From Methanoregula sp. (GTDB taxonomy: Archaea; Halobacteriota; Methanomicrobia; Methanomicrobiales; Methanospirillaceae): a DNA stretch of 64,000 bases. Made by a program: the position numbers and the translations under genes. The stretch is from assembly GCA_030694985.1 (NCBI GenBank), contig JAUYTV010000040.1, positions 50,506 to 114,505 on the forward strand, read 5' to 3'. The notes under the pieces were generated by a model. That model worked only from the letters and a program-made list of their open reading frames with translations. It was not told the origin of the DNA and ran no database searches. Positions 46,005 through 57,000 of this stretch are shown here, one piece after another. The first letter of the stretch is position 1. Every line of letters begins with the position of its first letter.

Positions 46005-46280
46005 ATGGCTGATGACGAAGTAATCATCTCGCTAAAACTGCCATCAAAGTTGGTGGAAAAACTGGATGCCATTGCAAAACTGAAGTATCAGGATCGTGCT
46101 GATATTATAGTTGATGCGTGCGCCTATTATTGTCAATTCCATGATATGAACAGTGAACTGTTTCCTCAAACGATGCGCAATATATTTTTTAATCTCGCTC
46201 GTCATGATGACGAATTCAGGAAAACATTACGGGATGTGTTACAGGATGACGCAACTACGAATAAATCCATTCATCAGTGA
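46005..46280 (+). CDS. Ribbon-helix-helix protein
   Basis: A 91-residue protein starting MADDEVIISLKLPSKLVEKLDAIAKLKYQDRADII, the RHH pattern: beta strand, then two helices. Such proteins are repressors or antitoxins. It diverges from the NUMOD3 gene. No toxin gene follows, so it may regulate its neighbour. Confidence 0.7.
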   Translation: MADDEVIISLKLPSKLVEKLDAIAKLKYQDRADIIVDACAYYCQFHDMNSELFPQTMRNIFFNLARHDDEFRKTLRDVLQDDATTNKSIHQ

Positions 46281-46425
46281 TGCGATCCACCCATAGAAGC
46301 GCGAATTGTTGGGCTAATCGTTATTGGGAATCTGCAAGCATTTGAAAAATATTTACACCAACCTGATTGAATAGGAAAAGTTAAACGTCTAGATAATTGA
46401 ATTACAATTAATACGAGGTTATTTG

Positions 46426-46977
46426 ATGGCGCGAAAATGGAATTGGAAAAAAAAGTATGGGAATCTCTCGGTTCAACAGCTTTTAGGCTTGCTCAAGGAT
46501 GACTCTTTTGAAAATAAATATATCCCAATCTACATCCTTGGTGAATTGAAGGCCAAAGAAGCAGTTGATGATTTAATTAAAATTCTCGATTTCAGTGAGA
46601 ATGAGGTTTTTGGTGTAGAGTTTGAGAGTTTCGCAGCTATATACGCTCTGGGGAAAATCAAAGACAAACACGCCGTTGAACCTCTGATTAAATTATTGAA
46701 AAACAAGACGTATGATATTATTTCTGCTGCTGCATGGGCATTAGGAGAGATTGGAGATACACGGGCGATTCCCGCTCTGGAAGAGGCATTAATTGACGAT
46801 GAATTTGATTATTATTGGTCAACATCCTCGATTCCATCAATAGAAGATTTAGCCTATGACCTTTGCGATAGTGGGGGGGTGGGATTCGTTCCGATATTCA
46901 GATATATTCAGGATATCACGTTTTCTGATGAGTCCTCAATAGACAAATCGTTAAGAAAATTGAAAAAGAAAAAATAA
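46426..46977 (+). CDS. HEAT-repeat protein (PBS lyase-like)
   Basis: A 183-residue protein of HEAT-like repeats: YIPIYILGELKAKEAVDDLIKIL, FAAIYALGKIKDKHAVEPLIKLL and AAWALGEIGDTRAIPALEEAL. Such repeats make a helical scaffold for protein contacts. ATG 46426 has GAGGT 8 bases upstream. The N-terminus is basic (ARKWNWKKKYGN). Its partner is unknown. Confidence 0.82.
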   Translation: MARKWNWKKKYGNLSVQQLLGLLKDDSFENKYIPIYILGELKAKEAVDDLIKILDFSENEVFGVEFESFAAIYALGKIKDKHAVEPLIKLLKNKTYDIISAAAWALGEIGDTRAIPALEEALIDDEFDYYWSTSSIPSIEDLAYDLCDSGGVGFVPIFRYIQDITFSDESSIDKSLRKLKKKK

Positions 46978-47103
46978 TCTTATTTTTTTACATCTGCAAT
47001 CAGTTCTACCATAATTCTCTATGGCTCCTGCGGTTGGGCTGAATATTACTCTATAGGATGTGGAATTTTGGTTTTGATAATGGGGGAATTACCATTATCT
47101 ATT

Positions 47104-47118
47104 ATTACTAATAGTAAT
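47104..47118. promoter_or_regulatory. Palindrome in promoter of the 47195 gene
   Basis: ATTACT-AAT-AGTAAT is a perfect inverted repeat with 6-base arms. It lies about 80 bases before the ATG at 47195, upstream of the TATA-like ATATAAAT at 47151. It may be an operator for a regulator in the region, such as the RHH protein. Confidence 0.35.
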
Positions 47119-47194
47119 TTTTAATAATACAAATAATTTCTTTGAGTAATAATATAAATACCCGAACTGACTATGTATGGTATGGTGAAATGTG

Positions 47195-47764
47195 ATGAAC
47201 GCAAGCAAAAATTCCGAAGTAACGCCACCGGACTATCCGGTAATTTTTCATGTCAATAATCCTGAAATGAGAAATAAGGTAATTGAGCTGTCCGCTATTC
47301 TTGATTATTGGGAATTGTATGAGAAGAACCCGGGGGATCCTGTTCCAAATATAATGTTAAAATCAGCCCAGTGCGGCAGTTCATTTGGCGGGGGGAGTCC
47401 ACATCTCACGTTAGAGCAGCTCTTTTCGGTCTGGAAATCCGGAAAACTGATCCACACCTCCTACTATAGTGATGACGGCACAGAGATTCATGAGAAACTT
47501 TACATTGTCGGGTTTGGGGTCGGATTATCCGGAGCGTATGTGTTCAGTGGGATAGTCCCTTCACGAAAAACCATCGTGATATCAGATCGTTCTCCTATTC
47601 GGGGAGCCTGCAGCATTGCTTCCGGTATGCAATTATATCGAAATGCAGCTAATCCATGGAAGAAACAGATCTCAGAAGCCGATGAAATCGCTGAACGTGA
47701 ATGGCTGGGATTGAATGATTTCCGGGGTTTTGTCTACAATGGGAATTCTCTCGGAAATGTATAG
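47195..47764 (+). CDS. Unknown protein
   Basis: A 189-residue soluble protein. It includes AQCGSSFGGGSPHLTLEQLFSVW, LYIVGFGVGLSGAYVFSGIVPS and SIASGMQLYR. No family is recognised. A TATA-like box at 47151 and palindrome at 47104 precede it. It ends at the broken helicase fragment on the opposite strand. Confidence 0.6.
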   Translation: MNASKNSEVTPPDYPVIFHVNNPEMRNKVIELSAILDYWELYEKNPGDPVPNIMLKSAQCGSSFGGGSPHLTLEQLFSVWKSGKLIHTSYYSDDGTEIHEKLYIVGFGVGLSGAYVFSGIVPSRKTIVISDRSPIRGACSIASGMQLYRNAANPWKKQISEADEIAEREWLGLNDFRGFVYNGNSLGNV

Positions 47765-47950
47765 CCCGCTTAATAGAACATTCTCCCTCAACACGTCCAG
47801 ACAGAATGAATGGAATGTGTGAATGTTGAGGTCGAGATGCGGGCGTTGCTGTTCAACGCGATCGCTCATCTCGGCTGCGGCTTTTTTCGACAAGGTGAGG
47901 GCTAGGATTTGGGAGGGGCGGGGAACGCCGTTGTCGAGGAGATGAAGGAT
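47765..47950 (-). pseudogene. Fragment of a UvrD-type helicase
   Basis: On the minus strand the frame reads VPRPSQILALTLSKKAAAEM, then DLNIHTFHSFCLDVLREN: motif Ia and the following helix of a UvrD/PcrA helicase. No Walker A precedes and no later helicase motifs follow, so it is a remnant. It is unlike the same stretch of the intact helicase encoded on the other strand from 48011, so it comes from a different helicase gene. Confidence 0.65.
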
Positions 47951-48010
47951 CTTAGGTTTTACTAAAAATTGCCTTTCATATTTAAATTGAAAGACATTCA
48001 ATGTTCAACC

Positions 48011-50740
48011 ATGGGCGCGGAACCGTCTCTTATTCTCGATAAGATCCTCAAAGAGCCAAAACCTCTGTCAGAAAGTCAGAGAAATGCTGTTCTATCAAAT
48101 AAAAAATATATCCGGGTAATCGCTGGCGCCGGGGCCGGTAAGACCGAAACCCTGACACGAAAAATCGCATCTCTACTTCTCATTGAAAATGTTCCTCCTT
48201 CATCCGTCGTTGCGTTTACCTTCACTGAAAAAGCGGCCCACAGTATGAAGAGCCGCGTCTACGAACGAGTGAAACAGCTCGGTGGTGAAGATCAATGTGC
48301 CCATATTGGAGAAATGTTCATCGGAACAATCCATGCCTATTGTCTGCGAATCCTGCAGGATCATTTCGGTTACGGCGGTTTTGGAAGCTTTGACGAAAAT
48401 CAGGAGATGGCATTTCTTCTCCGGTTCGGGTGGGAACTGCATCTCACCGGAGGGAGAAACTATTCTGAAAATTGTGAGCTCTTCAAACAGACGCTGAATG
48501 TTGTTTATTCAGAAATGATTCCGGATGCCGTTCTTGACAAAAAAGCTCACGATTTTTTTAAATCCTATAAAAAATACGAAGAGCACCTTACCAACCACAA
48601 ACGACTGACATTCAACCGCATGATTGCGCTTGCGGTGACGCATCTGAAAGAAAAACCGGATGTACTGACGAATGTAAAATACCTGATTGTTGATGAATAT
48701 CAAGACATCAACCGTGCCCAGGAGCAGCTGATCACACTCATAGGGCGATCGGGGAGCACGTTCATTGTGGGAGATCCCCGGCAGACCATCTACCAGTTCC
48801 GGGGATCAGATGCTGGATGTTTTGACGAGTTCGTCACTAACCATGCAGATGCTGACACAGTCTCAATTACAGAGAATCGTCGCAGTACGACATCCATTGT
48901 GACGGTGGCAAACGAATTCTCCGATTGTTTCGCACAGGTGCATTACGACCATCTGGTGGCAACCCGGACGGATGTTGGCGGAGTGTATCTCGGGGAATTT
49001 GAATCGAACGGTTCCGAAGCGGAGTGGATTGCGGACCAGATCGATAACTACGTGAAATCCGGGCGATGCTCCTACGCAGATGTTGGCATTCTCCTGCGAA
49101 GCGTGAATACCTCCGGTCCTATTTTCATCGATGTGTTCCGACAACGCCACATCCCGTTTATCGTGGGCGGCAAAGTAGGACTGTTCCGACGCTCGGATGT
49201 GCAGGCCGCAGGTAAACTGATAGCATGGTTGCACCCCGAGGGTTTTTTCCAGAAATCGAAATGGTCCGGTAAAGATACAATACGCGGTGACGATCTCTTG
49301 ACCGCGGCTCTGCAGGATTGGCATGACGCAGTCCCGGAGATTGTGCTGCCCGCAGATGTTCATGTGGCCCTCGATCGTTGGAAAGAAACAACCCAGCGGG
49401 GGACCTACAAACATTTTACCGAGATGTACTACGAATTGCTCACGATTCTCGGGTACCAACGTCTGGACCCGGAGAACCCGGAGCATGCAGTCATGATGGC
49501 AAACCTCGGCCGGTTCGGCTCGATGCTCACAGACTTCGAGACCGCAAACCGGCTCGGTGGGAGGCACCTGCACTGGGAAGCAGATCTGAAAAGTCTCTGC
49601 TGGTTCATGAACACCTACGCATCTTCATCGTACGAAGAGCAAATGGGTGATGATCTTAGGGGAGTGGATGCCGTTCAACTGATGACCGTGCACCAGGCAA
49701 AAGGACTCGAATGGCCGCTTGTGTTTATTCCATCCGTTGTTGATGGACGGTTCCCTTCCCGGAAGGTGGGAACGGAAAAGCACTGGCTCATTCCCCGTGA
49801 ACTTTTCAATGTGAAACGGTATGAAGGAGACATGGAGGTCGAACGCAAACTGATGTATGTGGCACTGACCCGGGCAAAGGATGTGCTCGTGGTGAGTTAT
49901 TTCACTCGGCTCAACGGCCGGAAAAAAGGGGTCAGTGAGTTTGTGGACGAGTGTCTACCTGTAGAACGGATGACATTAGTCTCAGATCGGGATCACTTGC
50001 CGCTGCATGATCTGTCCCCCCACGGGAACGCAGAAGACATCCAGTCATATTCTGCGGGAGAACTTATCACGTACGGGAAGTGCCCGTATATGTACCGGTT
50101 GAATGCAGTATGGGGATACCAGCCGGGTCTCTCCGAATACTTGGGGTATGGGACATCGATGCATTTCTGCATGCGAGTGGCAGCCGAACAGATGAAACTG
50201 GGTGCATCCCCCATTACTGCTGTGGCGAATGCGGTGGACCGGCATTTTCATCTGCCGTTTGCTGACGAAGGGCGTCACGTCAATGTCCGAAACACCGCGA
50301 AGAAAAAACTGATTAAGTTTGCGAAAGACCACAAAAACGACATGCTCCGCATCCGTGAGGTGGAGACCCGGGTTGAGTACCCGATGCACCGGGCTACCGT
50401 AGTCGGAAAGATTGATGTGATCCTTCATGACGGTGAAGGCGTTGAGATTCGTGACTATAAGACATCAGACCGAGTGACAACTCAGGATGAGGCCTCGATG
50501 CAGGTCAGGATTTATGCACGGGGATTAGTAATGCTTGGTGATACGGTAACCCGTGGATCAATTGCATACCTTGAAGATGCGTCAATTGCTGATATCTCGG
50601 TGAGCAAAAATGATCTTAATGACGCAGAAGAAAAGGCAGGTGTCCACATTGATGGGATTAAACGACGCAAATTTCAGCCATGTCCGGGCGATTCATGCGA
50701 ACAGTGCAGTTACGGGAATATATGTCGGTGGAGGAAGTAA
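48011..50740 (+). CDS. UvrD-like helicase with Cas4-type nuclease domain
   Basis: A 909-residue superfamily 1 helicase: Walker A GAGAGKTET near residue 40, DEYQD near 228, VHQAKGLEWPLVF near 560 and LTRAKD near 618. The C-terminal part (from about 690) is a RecB/Cas4-like nuclease with EIRDYKTSD and the cysteines GKCPYMY and CEQCSYGNIC, likely holding an iron-sulfur cluster. It should unwind and cut DNA, as in repair or defence. The start is ATG 48011. It is the first gene of the defence block. Confidence 0.88.
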   Translation: MGAEPSLILDKILKEPKPLSESQRNAVLSNKKYIRVIAGAGAGKTETLTRKIASLLLIENVPPSSVVAFTFTEKAAHSMKSRVYERVKQLGGEDQCAHIGEMFIGTIHAYCLRILQDHFGYGGFGSFDENQEMAFLLRFGWELHLTGGRNYSENCELFKQTLNVVYSEMIPDAVLDKKAHDFFKSYKKYEEHLTNHKRLTFNRMIALAVTHLKEKPDVLTNVKYLIVDEYQDINRAQEQLITLIGRSGSTFIVGDPRQTIYQFRGSDAGCFDEFVTNHADADTVSITENRRSTTSIVTVANEFSDCFAQVHYDHLVATRTDVGGVYLGEFESNGSEAEWIADQIDNYVKSGRCSYADVGILLRSVNTSGPIFIDVFRQRHIPFIVGGKVGLFRRSDVQAAGKLIAWLHPEGFFQKSKWSGKDTIRGDDLLTAALQDWHDAVPEIVLPADVHVALDRWKETTQRGTYKHFTEMYYELLTILGYQRLDPENPEHAVMMANLGRFGSMLTDFETANRLGGRHLHWEADLKSLCWFMNTYASSSYEEQMGDDLRGVDAVQLMTVHQAKGLEWPLVFIPSVVDGRFPSRKVGTEKHWLIPRELFNVKRYEGDMEVERKLMYVALTRAKDVLVVSYFTRLNGRKKGVSEFVDECLPVERMTLVSDRDHLPLHDLSPHGNAEDIQSYSAGELITYGKCPYMYRLNAVWGYQPGLSEYLGYGTSMHFCMRVAAEQMKLGASPITAVANAVDRHFHLPFADEGRHVNVRNTAKKKLIKFAKDHKNDMLRIREVETRVEYPMHRATVVGKIDVILHDGEGVEIRDYKTSDRVTTQDEASMQVRIYARGLVMLGDTVTRGSIAYLEDASIADISVSKNDLNDAEEKAGVHIDGIKRRKFQPCPGDSCEQCSYGNICRWRK

Positions 50741-50846
50741 TGTGTGAAATTTGAATAATGCATTATAAGCAGTCGTAAATTAATTGATAAATTACATAAA
50801 ATCGATGATTTGTTTTATTACAACATTAAACATGGGGAGATTTCAA

Positions 50847-53800
50847 ATGGCGGGAAAGAAAAGGGAAGACGTGCAAAAGGCGCTGGTTCAGGACGCAGAT
50901 CGGAGAATCATTGTTCGAAAGCTGGATGAAGTGGATGAATCGCTAAAAACACTCCAGGATCTTTTACGGAAATTATTCCAATTTGACATTGCAGACTTGG
51001 ATTCTGGCATTTACCGTATCATGAATAAAAAACGGGATGCGATACGCCAATTCATTAGCATTGATCTGCCAAGAGCGGTGGATGAAGAATTTGGCAAAGT
51101 AACGGTTCAACAACGAGACGTCATTGATGATGAAGTAAAAACTCTGAAAAGGGAAATTGTTGAAAAATTAGGCGCTGATGCTTTATCTGGTAACTCGATA
51201 AATGTAAAATACGCCTCGCTTCCTATAGCAAAAAAGTTTGAAACTCTGCTTTCAGAAAAAATCGCTGCCCGCGATCACGCCACCATTTCCCAGGAATTCC
51301 GTCGTGACATTTACAACCACATCAATGCATTTTTTTCCCGATACTATGATGACGGGGACTTTATGTCAAAACGTCGCCGTTCTTCGGCAAAAGAGGAGTA
51401 CTCAGTCCCCTATAATGGTGAGGAAGTTGTGCTTCACTGGGCAAACAAAGACCAGTATTTCATTAAAACAATGGATCATTTTCAGAATTTGACGGTAAAA
51501 GATCCTGGAGAGCATTACACACTGCATTTCCGGATCACGAATGCTCATCAGACCGTAAATGACGTGAAAGATACACAGCAGAATTATTTCGTCATTCATG
51601 GTGATGAACAACCCGTTCAATACAACAAAGATAATCGTGACCTCATCATCCTCTTTGAATACCGGCCCATTGGCGAATCTGAAAAGAATGGATTGAATGG
51701 GGTAGAGAAAATCCAAGAATTTCTCGTAGATGAAGCCATTAAAAAAATTTTGGCTGTGAAATTGGAAAAAGGTCTTATCGATCTCCTCATACATGTAGTT
51801 AATGTTGAAAAAGGGACGACTTGGCTCAAATTTCACCTTGTTCGATACGTCAAGGAGAATAAAACCGACTATTTCATTCACAAGAATCTTCAGAAATTCC
51901 TTAATGATGAACTTGACTTTTACATCAAGAACGAGATGTTTTATCTCGATGATCTGGGCACAGACCGGGAAGTGCCACTTGCGCCTTATGTGAACCGTGT
52001 CCAGGTCATGAAGGCTGTGTCTTTAAAAATCATTGATTTTCTTTCCCAAATCGAGAATTTCCAAAAGCGTCTCTGGGAGAAAAAGAAGTTTGTGATTTCG
52101 ACGAACTATTGCATGACTCTTGACCTCATTCCTGAGTCATTCTATCCTGAAATCACATCTAATATGGATCAAATTGCCGAATGGAAAGATCTGTTCAGTA
52201 TCGGAGATCCAACCGGGCAGGCAACACTCAATCGGAAAAAGGGAGCGCCCATCGATGCAGAATTCCTCAAAGAAAATCCCTATCTCGTTCTTGATACGAA
52301 GCATTTCCCGCAGGAATTCAAGGATAAACTGCTCGCCACCTTTGATGATCTCGAAGATGCCACTGGAGGACTCATGGTGAAGTCCGAGAATTGGCAAGCG
52401 CTCAATCTCCTTCAGGAGCGGTATAAGGAGCAGGTGAAGTGCATCTACATCGATCCACCGTATAATACTGGGGATAAAAAGCAATTCAATTATAAAGATA
52501 ATTACCAGCACAGTAGCTGGTTGGCGATGATGGGAGATCGAATCTCAAATGGATTAACATTATTATCTAAAAATGGGGTGTTTTTTTCAAGCATAGATGA
52601 CAATGAAGTATCAAATTTAATTTCGTTAATGAATTCGTTGTTAGGAGATGAAAATTTAATTTCGGTTTTATCTGTCGTTAATAATTTCAGTGGAAGAAGT
52701 GATCGGAAGAATATTGCCACTGCACATGAACACATGTTGATGTACAAAATTAATAATTTTGAGGCCCAGGGGCTTTCCCTCCCTGAAAATCATCGTAATG
52801 AATACACTGAAAAAGATGAAAAAGGTCCTTATAGATTACAGGGCCTAAGAAAAAGAGGTTCTGGAGCAAGAAGGGAAGATCGGCCTAATTTGTTCTATCC
52901 AATATATTACAATCCAACAACAGAGGAAATTAAATTAGAAAAAACGAAAGGATTCATCGAAATATTACCAAAACTGTCGGATCATAGTGATGGAAGATGG
53001 AGATGGGGGAAAGAAACGGTTACAACGAATATCGATTTCTTAACTATTAAAAAGGTATCAACAAGGGACGAATACGATGTATTCCAAAAAGACTATTTAT
53101 ATATAAATGGTGCAGAAAAACGTGTTAAAGCAAAATCAATTTGGTTTGAAACAAATTATTCAAGTGATTTCGCTACAACTGCATATAAAAAAATAATGGG
53201 AGATGTTCCTTTTAATAATCCAAAATCACCCGAATTAATCAAAGATATATGCTCAATCTCATCACAAGATATGGACATTATTTTAGATTATTTCGCGGGA
53301 TCTGGTACTACTGCACAAGCCGTTCTCAATTTGAATCGAGAGGATAATAGTATTCGAAAATATATTCTCGTTGAGATGGCGGGTTATTTCGATACAGTGA
53401 TGAAACCCCGAATTGAAAAAGCAATGTATTCCTCAGAATGGAAAGACGGCAAACCGCAGAAGCCTGACGGCATCAGTCACATGTTCAAGTACATCGCCCT
53501 TGAACAATATGAGGACACTCTCAATAACATTGATTTCCGTGAAGCGGGAACAGTGGAACGCACACTGGCAGACCTGGGGGATTATTTCCTTCGCTACATG
53601 CTAGATTTTGAGACCCGAGACAGTCTTTGCCGGTTTAACATTTCAAAAATTGAACGCCCGTTTGAATATACACTCAAAATAATGCGGGATGGCATCGAGC
53701 ACATTGAAACCGTAGACTTAGTAGAGACTTTCAACTACTTGCTCGGCATCCATGTAAAACGCTTGAGGCGATTCGACCAGGATGGTTTGATATATCGCGT

Positions 53801-54059
53801 CGTAAATGGGGAGATAATCGGCCGGTCAACAACAATCATCTGGAGGACAATGCCAACGGATTCTGTTGCGGATAAAAAAGCCGTTGAAAAGGCTCTTCAA
53901 AAAGACAAGAAATTCATCGAAGAAACAATTCTCAAAGATAAAAATTTCAATGCTGATAAGGTCTTCATCAACGGGGACTTCTACGTTGAAAAAGCGTTGA
54001 ACATCGAACATGAGTTCCAGAAATGCATGAATGTGGAATTTAAATCTGCCGGAGCGTGA
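50847..54059 (+). CDS. mod: Type III restriction-modification methyltransferase (Mod)
   Basis: A 1070-residue protein. The adenine methyltransferase motif DPPYNTG (near residue 535) precedes the SAM-binding FAGSGTTAQAV (near 815), the beta-class order. Residues 1-450 are an added region, with charged helices at the start and GSIYRIMNK-type units, not found in short Mod proteins. ATG 50847 has GGGGAG 7 bases upstream. It is followed by res. Mod recognises the site and protects host DNA. The middle target-recognition part (52560-53270) is notably AT-rich. Confidence 0.88.
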   Translation: MAGKKREDVQKALVQDADRRIIVRKLDEVDESLKTLQDLLRKLFQFDIADLDSGIYRIMNKKRDAIRQFISIDLPRAVDEEFGKVTVQQRDVIDDEVKTLKREIVEKLGADALSGNSINVKYASLPIAKKFETLLSEKIAARDHATISQEFRRDIYNHINAFFSRYYDDGDFMSKRRRSSAKEEYSVPYNGEEVVLHWANKDQYFIKTMDHFQNLTVKDPGEHYTLHFRITNAHQTVNDVKDTQQNYFVIHGDEQPVQYNKDNRDLIILFEYRPIGESEKNGLNGVEKIQEFLVDEAIKKILAVKLEKGLIDLLIHVVNVEKGTTWLKFHLVRYVKENKTDYFIHKNLQKFLNDELDFYIKNEMFYLDDLGTDREVPLAPYVNRVQVMKAVSLKIIDFLSQIENFQKRLWEKKKFVISTNYCMTLDLIPESFYPEITSNMDQIAEWKDLFSIGDPTGQATLNRKKGAPIDAEFLKENPYLVLDTKHFPQEFKDKLLATFDDLEDATGGLMVKSENWQALNLLQERYKEQVKCIYIDPPYNTGDKKQFNYKDNYQHSSWLAMMGDRISNGLTLLSKNGVFFSSIDDNEVSNLISLMNSLLGDENLISVLSVVNNFSGRSDRKNIATAHEHMLMYKINNFEAQGLSLPENHRNEYTEKDEKGPYRLQGLRKRGSGARREDRPNLFYPIYYNPTTEEIKLEKTKGFIEILPKLSDHSDGRWRWGKETVTTNIDFLTIKKVSTRDEYDVFQKDYLYINGAEKRVKAKSIWFETNYSSDFATTAYKKIMGDVPFNNPKSPELIKDICSISSQDMDIILDYFAGSGTTAQAVLNLNREDNSIRKYILVEMAGYFDTVMKPRIEKAMYSSEWKDGKPQKPDGISHMFKYIALEQYEDTLNNIDFREAGTVERTLADLGDYFLRYMLDFETRDSLCRFNISKIERPFEYTLKIMRDGIEHIETVDLVETFNYLLGIHVKRLRRFDQDGLIYRVVNGEIIGRSTTIIWRTMPTDSVADKKAVEKALQKDKKFIEETILKDKNFNADKVFINGDFYVEKALNIEHEFQKCMNVEFKSAGA

Positions 54060-54066
54060 ACGCACT

Positions 54067-57000
54067 GTGGCAGCGAAAAAGATGAAACCCGTGGGATCAA
54101 AACCCAAAGTTATCATAGCGAGAGAGGGGGGAAGAACCCAGACAAAACTGGAGCGTAACATTGTTCTTGCATCATACTTCCACTCCCTATTCGGAAAAGC
54201 CAGTTTAGATGCAACAACCGGTAAGCATACCTTTGCCGCACTTCAGCGTCACATCACTAATGACGCTGATCCGACAGCAAGGACAGAAGGCTTCAATGAT
54301 GATGGCCATAGTTACATCTCCAGAGCCATTTTCAACTGGGAAGGTGTTGATCGCAAAATACTGAGCAAATTGGATGAATATGATGCTCGCATCCGCACGT
54401 ATGTTGACCGTATTAACAGCCACCGTGAAACACCTATAACTCTGAAGTACTTTCAATATCTTGCTGTACTCTACACGGAAATTTATCTCGACCGTTATTT
54501 CAATACGCCCGGGGGGCCACGGGCATTTTTAGAAGAATTGAATGAATATGCATATCCTTTTGGTGAGCGAGCAAGTAATCTTGACCTTCTATACGACACT
54601 GAATCAGAACTCCGTAAACTTGCTTTCTGGATGGCCACCGGTAGCGGTAAAACTCATCTTGTGGCAATCAATTATCTCCAGTTCCTTCACTACAACAAAG
54701 GAGCGTACCGCATACACATCAAAAATATCGTCCTTGTCACCCCCACTTCAATGCTCACAGATCAACACTTGGATGAACTGAAACAAAGTGGCATTCCCGC
54801 AGAACGCTACCGGAAAAACCGTGGTTCTCTCACCACCGAATCTGATCCCACAATTATCCAAGTCCTTGAGATCACCAAACTCACCGGAGGAAAAGCTGCA
54901 GACAAGGGAGAGCGTGTGGACACCGAAGATCTCGGCTCGCGGAATCTCGTACTCATTGATGAAGGTCACAAAGGAAGCAGTGGAGAAGAATGGAGGAAAA
55001 ATCGTGAGGACATTGCTAAAAACGGTTTTGCATTTGAATACAGTGCCACTTTCGGGCAGGCTATACGGGGTGATAACCACAATCTTCTTTCATCCTATGG
55101 CAAAGCCATTCTTTTCGATTATCACTACCGTTACTTCTACCGTGATGGGTTTGGCAAGGATTATCAGATCCTGAACGTGGATGCGCCGAATAACAAGTAT
55201 GATGGCCCCATCTGCAACAAAGTCATGCTCGCCAACCTTCTTGCATTCTATGAACAGATCTGTATTTTCCAAAATGAGAATACTGAAGAAATAAATGCCT
55301 TCAACATTGAACTCCCATTGTGGGTCTTTCTTGGAAGTAGTGTCCGAGGAGAGAATTCAGATATTCTCAACGTTTTACGATTTCTGCAAAAAACATTCTC
55401 TGATAAAAAATGGGCCGTCCGTACAATTCAATCCATCATGGAGGGGAAATCAGAACTCCGGGATAAAAAGACCGGCATAGATTTCTTCGCACGGGATCAT
55501 CCGGAAAAACAACGATTAATGTATCTTCGGCATCCCCCAATCAGTTCTGCCGATGAAATCTATGCCGATATAATCATCCGTGTATTTCACAGTCCTTCTC
55601 CCGCTCCCTTGCATGTCCACCGTGTGAAAAAGGGTGATGGCGAGATCGGATTAAAATGCGGTGGGAGCACCGCTTACTTTGGCGTCATTAATGTTGGCGC
55701 ACCGGATGAGATTATCAAGGAGATCAAGGAACATAGTGAATATGGCATCAAAGCCGGGGAACCCGACCAGGACACTAATTCCCTATTCGAAGCCGTTAAA
55801 ACAGACCAATCATCCATTCTCATGCTCATTGGCGCAAAGAAATTTATCGAGGGGTGGAGTTCCTATCGCGTATCAACGATGGGACTGCTCAATGTGGGGC
55901 AGACAGAAGGCACGCAAATTATCCAGATTTTCGGCAGAGGCATTCGGCTGAAGGGGAAAAAGGAGGAGAATACCTACACACTCAAACGCAGTAGCGCCAC
56001 CGAACCGATTGCACCGCAATTTCTTCCTTCATTAGAGACCCTGAATATTTTTGGTGTCCAGGCAAGTTACATGGACAAATTTAGTGAATTTTTAGAGGAG
56101 GAGAACCCCCCGGAAATTTATGTTCCGTTCAAAATACCCACTAACCCTGACACCCGGTTATTAAGCCATAACCTGCTTATCCCTTACATCGATAAAACCC
56201 GATTTAAGAAAGACCGCCAGTTCTCGCTAACACTCAGTACTGAGCGACCTATCACTGTAGTGGTTGATCTTATGCCCCGTATCCAAATCATCGAAAGTCA
56301 GGGCATTCAAGACCAACGTTCACAAAATATTCTGGATCAGAGCGAGTTAAAAAACCGCGTAATTCCGAGTAATCTCATTGATGCTTTAAACTGGACACGA
56401 ATCTACCACGAACTCATGGATTTTAAACGTATAAAGCAGTGGGATAACCTCATTTTCTCCATCAGTGTTCTCCAATCAATTATTACAACTAATGCCTACA
56501 CACTGTGGTGTCCTCCAGAATTGATTTCTCCAAAAAAATATGAAGACTTACAAAAACTGGAAGATGTTGTCATTGATATTCTCAAAGCATTCCTCACCAA
56601 ATTCTATTCAAGGGAACGAAATCTTTGGGGGAAAGAGAAAGTAACCTTGAAAACCGTGGATAATGGGCATGAGAATTTTGAAGATTATATTATTGAAGTC
56701 AGAAAGGACGAAGATAATGATGAACTCGTCGAAAATATCAGAACACTTATTCGAGACCATCTGAAAAAATTGAATAACGGTGAAATCAATAAGCCATTAC
56801 GGAATATTTATTTTGATCGTCATCTCTTTCAGCCACTATTAGCAAAATATGCAAACGAAGATATCCGTCTGCATCCCGCGGGTCTCAATGAGGGTGAGGA
56901 GAAATTCATCACTGATTTAAGAACTTACGTTCTTTCAAATCCAGAAAAATTTCGTAATAAAAACCTTTTTGTGATGAGAAATCTTCCAAAAAAAGGTGTA

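Noticed and set aside
48863..49573. Long minus frame (236 codons) within the helicase gene
   Set aside because: Shadow of the UvrD-like coding sequence, which carries all helicase motifs.
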